Below, in pieces: positions 6,638 through 8,257 of a DNA stretch of 8,257 nt. Location: contig CAKSER010000054.1 in NCBI GenBank assembly GCA_934447715.1, positions 1 to 8,257 on the forward strand. Direction: 5' to 3'. The notes beneath the pieces are model-generated. The model was not told the origin of the DNA. It worked only from the letters and a program-made list of their open reading frames with translations, and searched no databases. The position numbers and the translations under genes are program-made. How positions within the stretch are numbered: the stretch's first letter is position 1; each line of letters opens with the position of its first letter. This DNA comes from an uncultured Eubacteriales bacterium (lineage in GTDB: Bacteria > Bacillota > Clostridia > Oscillospirales > CAG-272).

Positions 6638-8083
6638 TCAATATGATTTTGCCCAGAGCAGCATGTGCTTTGCAGGCTTTCCGCAGCAAACACATACATC
6701 CGAGAGCTTTTCCTGATCAAACGGGATGCAGCGCGATCCGACTCCGGTCTCCTCTTTGACCTTGTCCTCGCATGCCTCCTCGCCGCACCACATGGCGCGG
6801 ATAAAGCCGTCGCCGTTTTCTTCAAGGCACTTTTTGATCTCCTCGATATTTCTGCAGTCGTGAGTGCGGTTTGCTCTGTTTTCGAGAGCGTTCTTGTACA
6901 GAGTGTCGCGTACCTTCTTCAGCATTTCACCGGCACGGCTTTCCAGCTCGTCAAGAGAAATAAAGCTCTTTTCGTGGCTGCATCTCGGAACCATTACGCA
7001 CTGATTTGCTTCAATGTCGCGCGGACCGATTTCGATTCGCATCGGTACGCCTCTCATCTCGTATTCAGAGAACTTCCAGCCTGCGCTGTTGTCGCTGTCG
7101 TCAACCTTTACTCTAAAGCCTGCCTTTTCAAGTCTTGCCTTGAGCTCTGCGGTTTTTTCAAGAACGCCGGGCTTGTGCTGAGCGACCGGAATGATAACGA
7201 CCTGGATAGGAGCAACAGCAGGGGGAAGAACAAGACCACTGTTGTCTCCGTGGGTCATTATGATCGCGCCGATAAGTCTTGTTGTAACGCCCCATGATGT
7301 CTGGTGAGGATGTTGAAGTGTATTGTTCTTGTCCGAATATTTTATATCGAACGCCTTTGCAAAGCCGTCGCCGAAGTAGTGGGAGGTTCCTGCCTGAAGA
7401 GCCTTGCCGTCATGCATAAGCGCCTCGATTGCATAGGTTGAAACTGCGCCTGCAAACTTGTCGCTTTCGGTTTTAGGACCCTTGACTACAGGCATTGCAA
7501 GCTCGTTTTCGCAGAAATCGGCATAGATATTGAGCATTCTGATTGTCTCTTCCTCTGCCTCCTCTGCGGTTGCGTGCATTGTGTGTCCCTCCTGCCATAA
7601 GAACTCTCTTGTTCTGAGGAACGGACGAGTTGTCTTTTCCCATCTTACAACAGAGCACCACTGGTTGTACAGCTTCGGCAGATCTCTGTAGGATTTGATA
7701 ATATTTGCATAATGCTCGCAGAACAGCGTTTCGGAGGTCGGTCTGACACAGAGCTTTTCGGTAAGCGGCTCGCTTCCTCCGAGAGTTACCCATGCAACCT
7801 CCGGCGCAAAGCCCTCGACATGCTCCTTTTCCTTATTTAAAAGGCTTTCCGGAATGAAAAGCGGCATATATACGTTTTCGTGTCCGGTTTCCTTAAATTT
7901 CGTGTCGAGAATCTTCTGAATGTTCTCCCAGATGGCATAGCCGTACGGACGGTAGATCATGCAGCCCTTGACGCTGGAATAGTCGATCAGATCCGCCTTT
8001 TTTACAACATCGGTATACCACTGTGCAAAATCCTTTTCCATCGGAGTTATTTCTTCGATGAACGTTTTCTTATCGTTTGCCAA
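6638..8083 (-). CDS. proS: Prolyl-tRNA synthetase, archaeal/eukaryotic (type 3) form
   Basis: The 481-residue class II enzyme charges tRNA(Pro). GYAIWENIQ (48-56) is in the motif 1 region. Motif 2 is RWEKTTRPFLRTREFLWQEG (147-166). The motif 3 region is HGDNSGLVLPPAVAPIQ (278-294), where Ala289 sits where I expect a basic residue. It lacks the large editing insertion of the E. coli-type ProRS (about 570 residues). An HGTP anticodon-binding domain (about 293-395) is followed by a C-terminal zinc domain with C433, C438, C464 and C467. The spacing C-x4-C, 25 residues, C-x2-C is that of the Thermus thermophilus enzyme as I recall it, and the chain ends in the expected Tyr (481). The start is TTG (8083-8081): MANDKKTFIEEITPM fits the family N-terminus, and AAAGGA lies 11 bases upstream. 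The gene is monocistronic between its own promoter and a terminator. Confidence 0.96.
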   Translation of the reverse strand: MANDKKTFIEEITPMEKDFAQWYTDVVKKADLIDYSSVKGCMIYRPYGYAIWENIQKILDTKFKETGHENVYMPLFIPESLLNKEKEHVEGFAPEVAWVTLGGSEPLTEKLCVRPTSETLFCEHYANIIKSYRDLPKLYNQWCSVVRWEKTTRPFLRTREFLWQEGHTMHATAEEAEEETIRMLNIYADFCENELAMPVVKGPKTESDKFAGAVSTYAIEALMHDGKALQAGTSHYFGDGFAKAFDIKYSDKNNTLQHPHQTSWGVTTRLIGAIIMTHGDNSGLVLPPAVAPIQVVIIPVAQHKPGVLEKTAELKARLEKAGFRVKVDDSDNSAGWKFSEYEMRGVPMRIEIGPRDIEANQCVMVPRCSHEKSFISLDELESRAGEMLKKVRDTLYKNALENRANRTHDCRNIEEIKKCLEENGDGFIRAMWCGEEACEDKVKEETGVGSRCIPFDQEKLSDVCVCCGKPAKHMLLWAKSY

Positions 8084-8126
8084 TTTTATATGTTTCCTTT
8101 ACATTTTTTCATAATCTATAATGAAT

Positions 8127-8154
8127 ATTATATCATTTTTATTCCTCTTGTCAA
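8127..8154 (-). promoter_or_regulatory. Consensus sigma-70-type promoter of proS
   Basis: On the minus strand a perfect TTGACA (8154-8149) is followed by a 16-base spacer and a perfect TATAAT (8132-8127), with TGA before it as an extended -10. Transcription should start near 8120, giving a leader of about 37 bases before the TTG codon. That is too short for a T-box or other riboswitch, so constitutive strong expression is likely. Confidence 0.85.
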
Positions 8155-8194
8155 GAGTTTTTCGCAGGCTGAGGCCTATGTGTTATGATACAAT

Positions 8195-8257
8195 TGATAG
8201 GTGACAAATAAAAAAGAAAATAGACTCCAAAAGTGATATAATGATAATAACCACAAA
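8195..8257 (+). mobile_element. Putative insertion-sequence terminus (partial, running off the right edge)
   Basis: TGATAGGTGACA (8195-8206) is an exact inverted copy of 50-61. After a 16-base A-rich spacer comes GACTCCAAAA (8223-8232), also matched at the left edge. An extended -10 element TGATATAAT (8234-8242) points rightward, as expected for a promoter of a gene just outside the window, possibly a transposase. No coding is visible inside the window, and the IS family is not recognised. Confidence 0.5.

Noticed and set aside
905..8083. GluRS and ProRS in one region as a relic or precursor of the animal fused Glu-Pro synthetase
   Set aside because: The genes are on opposite strands, separated by three other genes, and not fused. 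The resemblance is a coincidence of neighbourhood.
7880..8188. Plus-strand 102-codon frame near the right end
   Set aside because: Mostly antisense to the proS N-terminus and its promoter, with no family resemblance.

Overview
The window reads as ordinary chromosomal DNA of a Firmicute, most likely a Clostridia of the Ruminococcaceae/Oscillospiraceae type. The signs are a clostridial-style glutamyl-tRNA synthetase with an N-terminal extension, an archaeal/eukaryotic-type prolyl-tRNA synthetase, a bacterial GlnRS, strong purine-rich ribosome binding sites and AT-rich promoters with extended -10 elements. The assignment comes from remembered family features and was not tested by a search.

Layout. 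At 1-61 the window begins inside what looks like one end of an insertion sequence. A sigma-70-type promoter (106-134) sits in a small 13-bp tandem repeat. It starts a forward block: a metallo-beta-lactamase-fold hydrolase (179-799), gltX (905-2578), glnS (2622-4289) and an O-acetylhomoserine sulfhydrylase, metY (4340-5620). The block ends at a strong palindromic terminator (5646-5679). On the minus strand, a DUF421/YetF-like membrane protein (5739-6413) converges on that terminator. Upstream of it lies a bidirectional hairpin terminator (6519-6557) that closes proS (6638-8083, minus, TTG start). proS is driven by a near-perfect promoter at 8127-8154. The right end (8195-8257) carries a second insertion-sequence-like terminus that mirrors the left one.

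Function. Three of the six genes charge tRNAs with the glutamate-family amino acids Glu, Gln and Pro. metY makes homocysteine for methionine synthesis. The MBL hydrolase and the DUF421 protein have no obvious mechanistic link to the synthetases. No tRNA, rRNA, CRISPR array, phage gene or defence gene is seen, and no gene-free stretch exceeds 300 bases.

I do not see a new multi-gene system. The points most worth a second look are the outward-facing IS-like ends that flank the block, the promoter repeat, a 12-bp perfect inverted repeat across the MBL stop codon, a possible coupled mini-ORF before the DUF421 gene, the lack of T-box leaders on three synthetase genes, and a few sequence variations in the synthetases.
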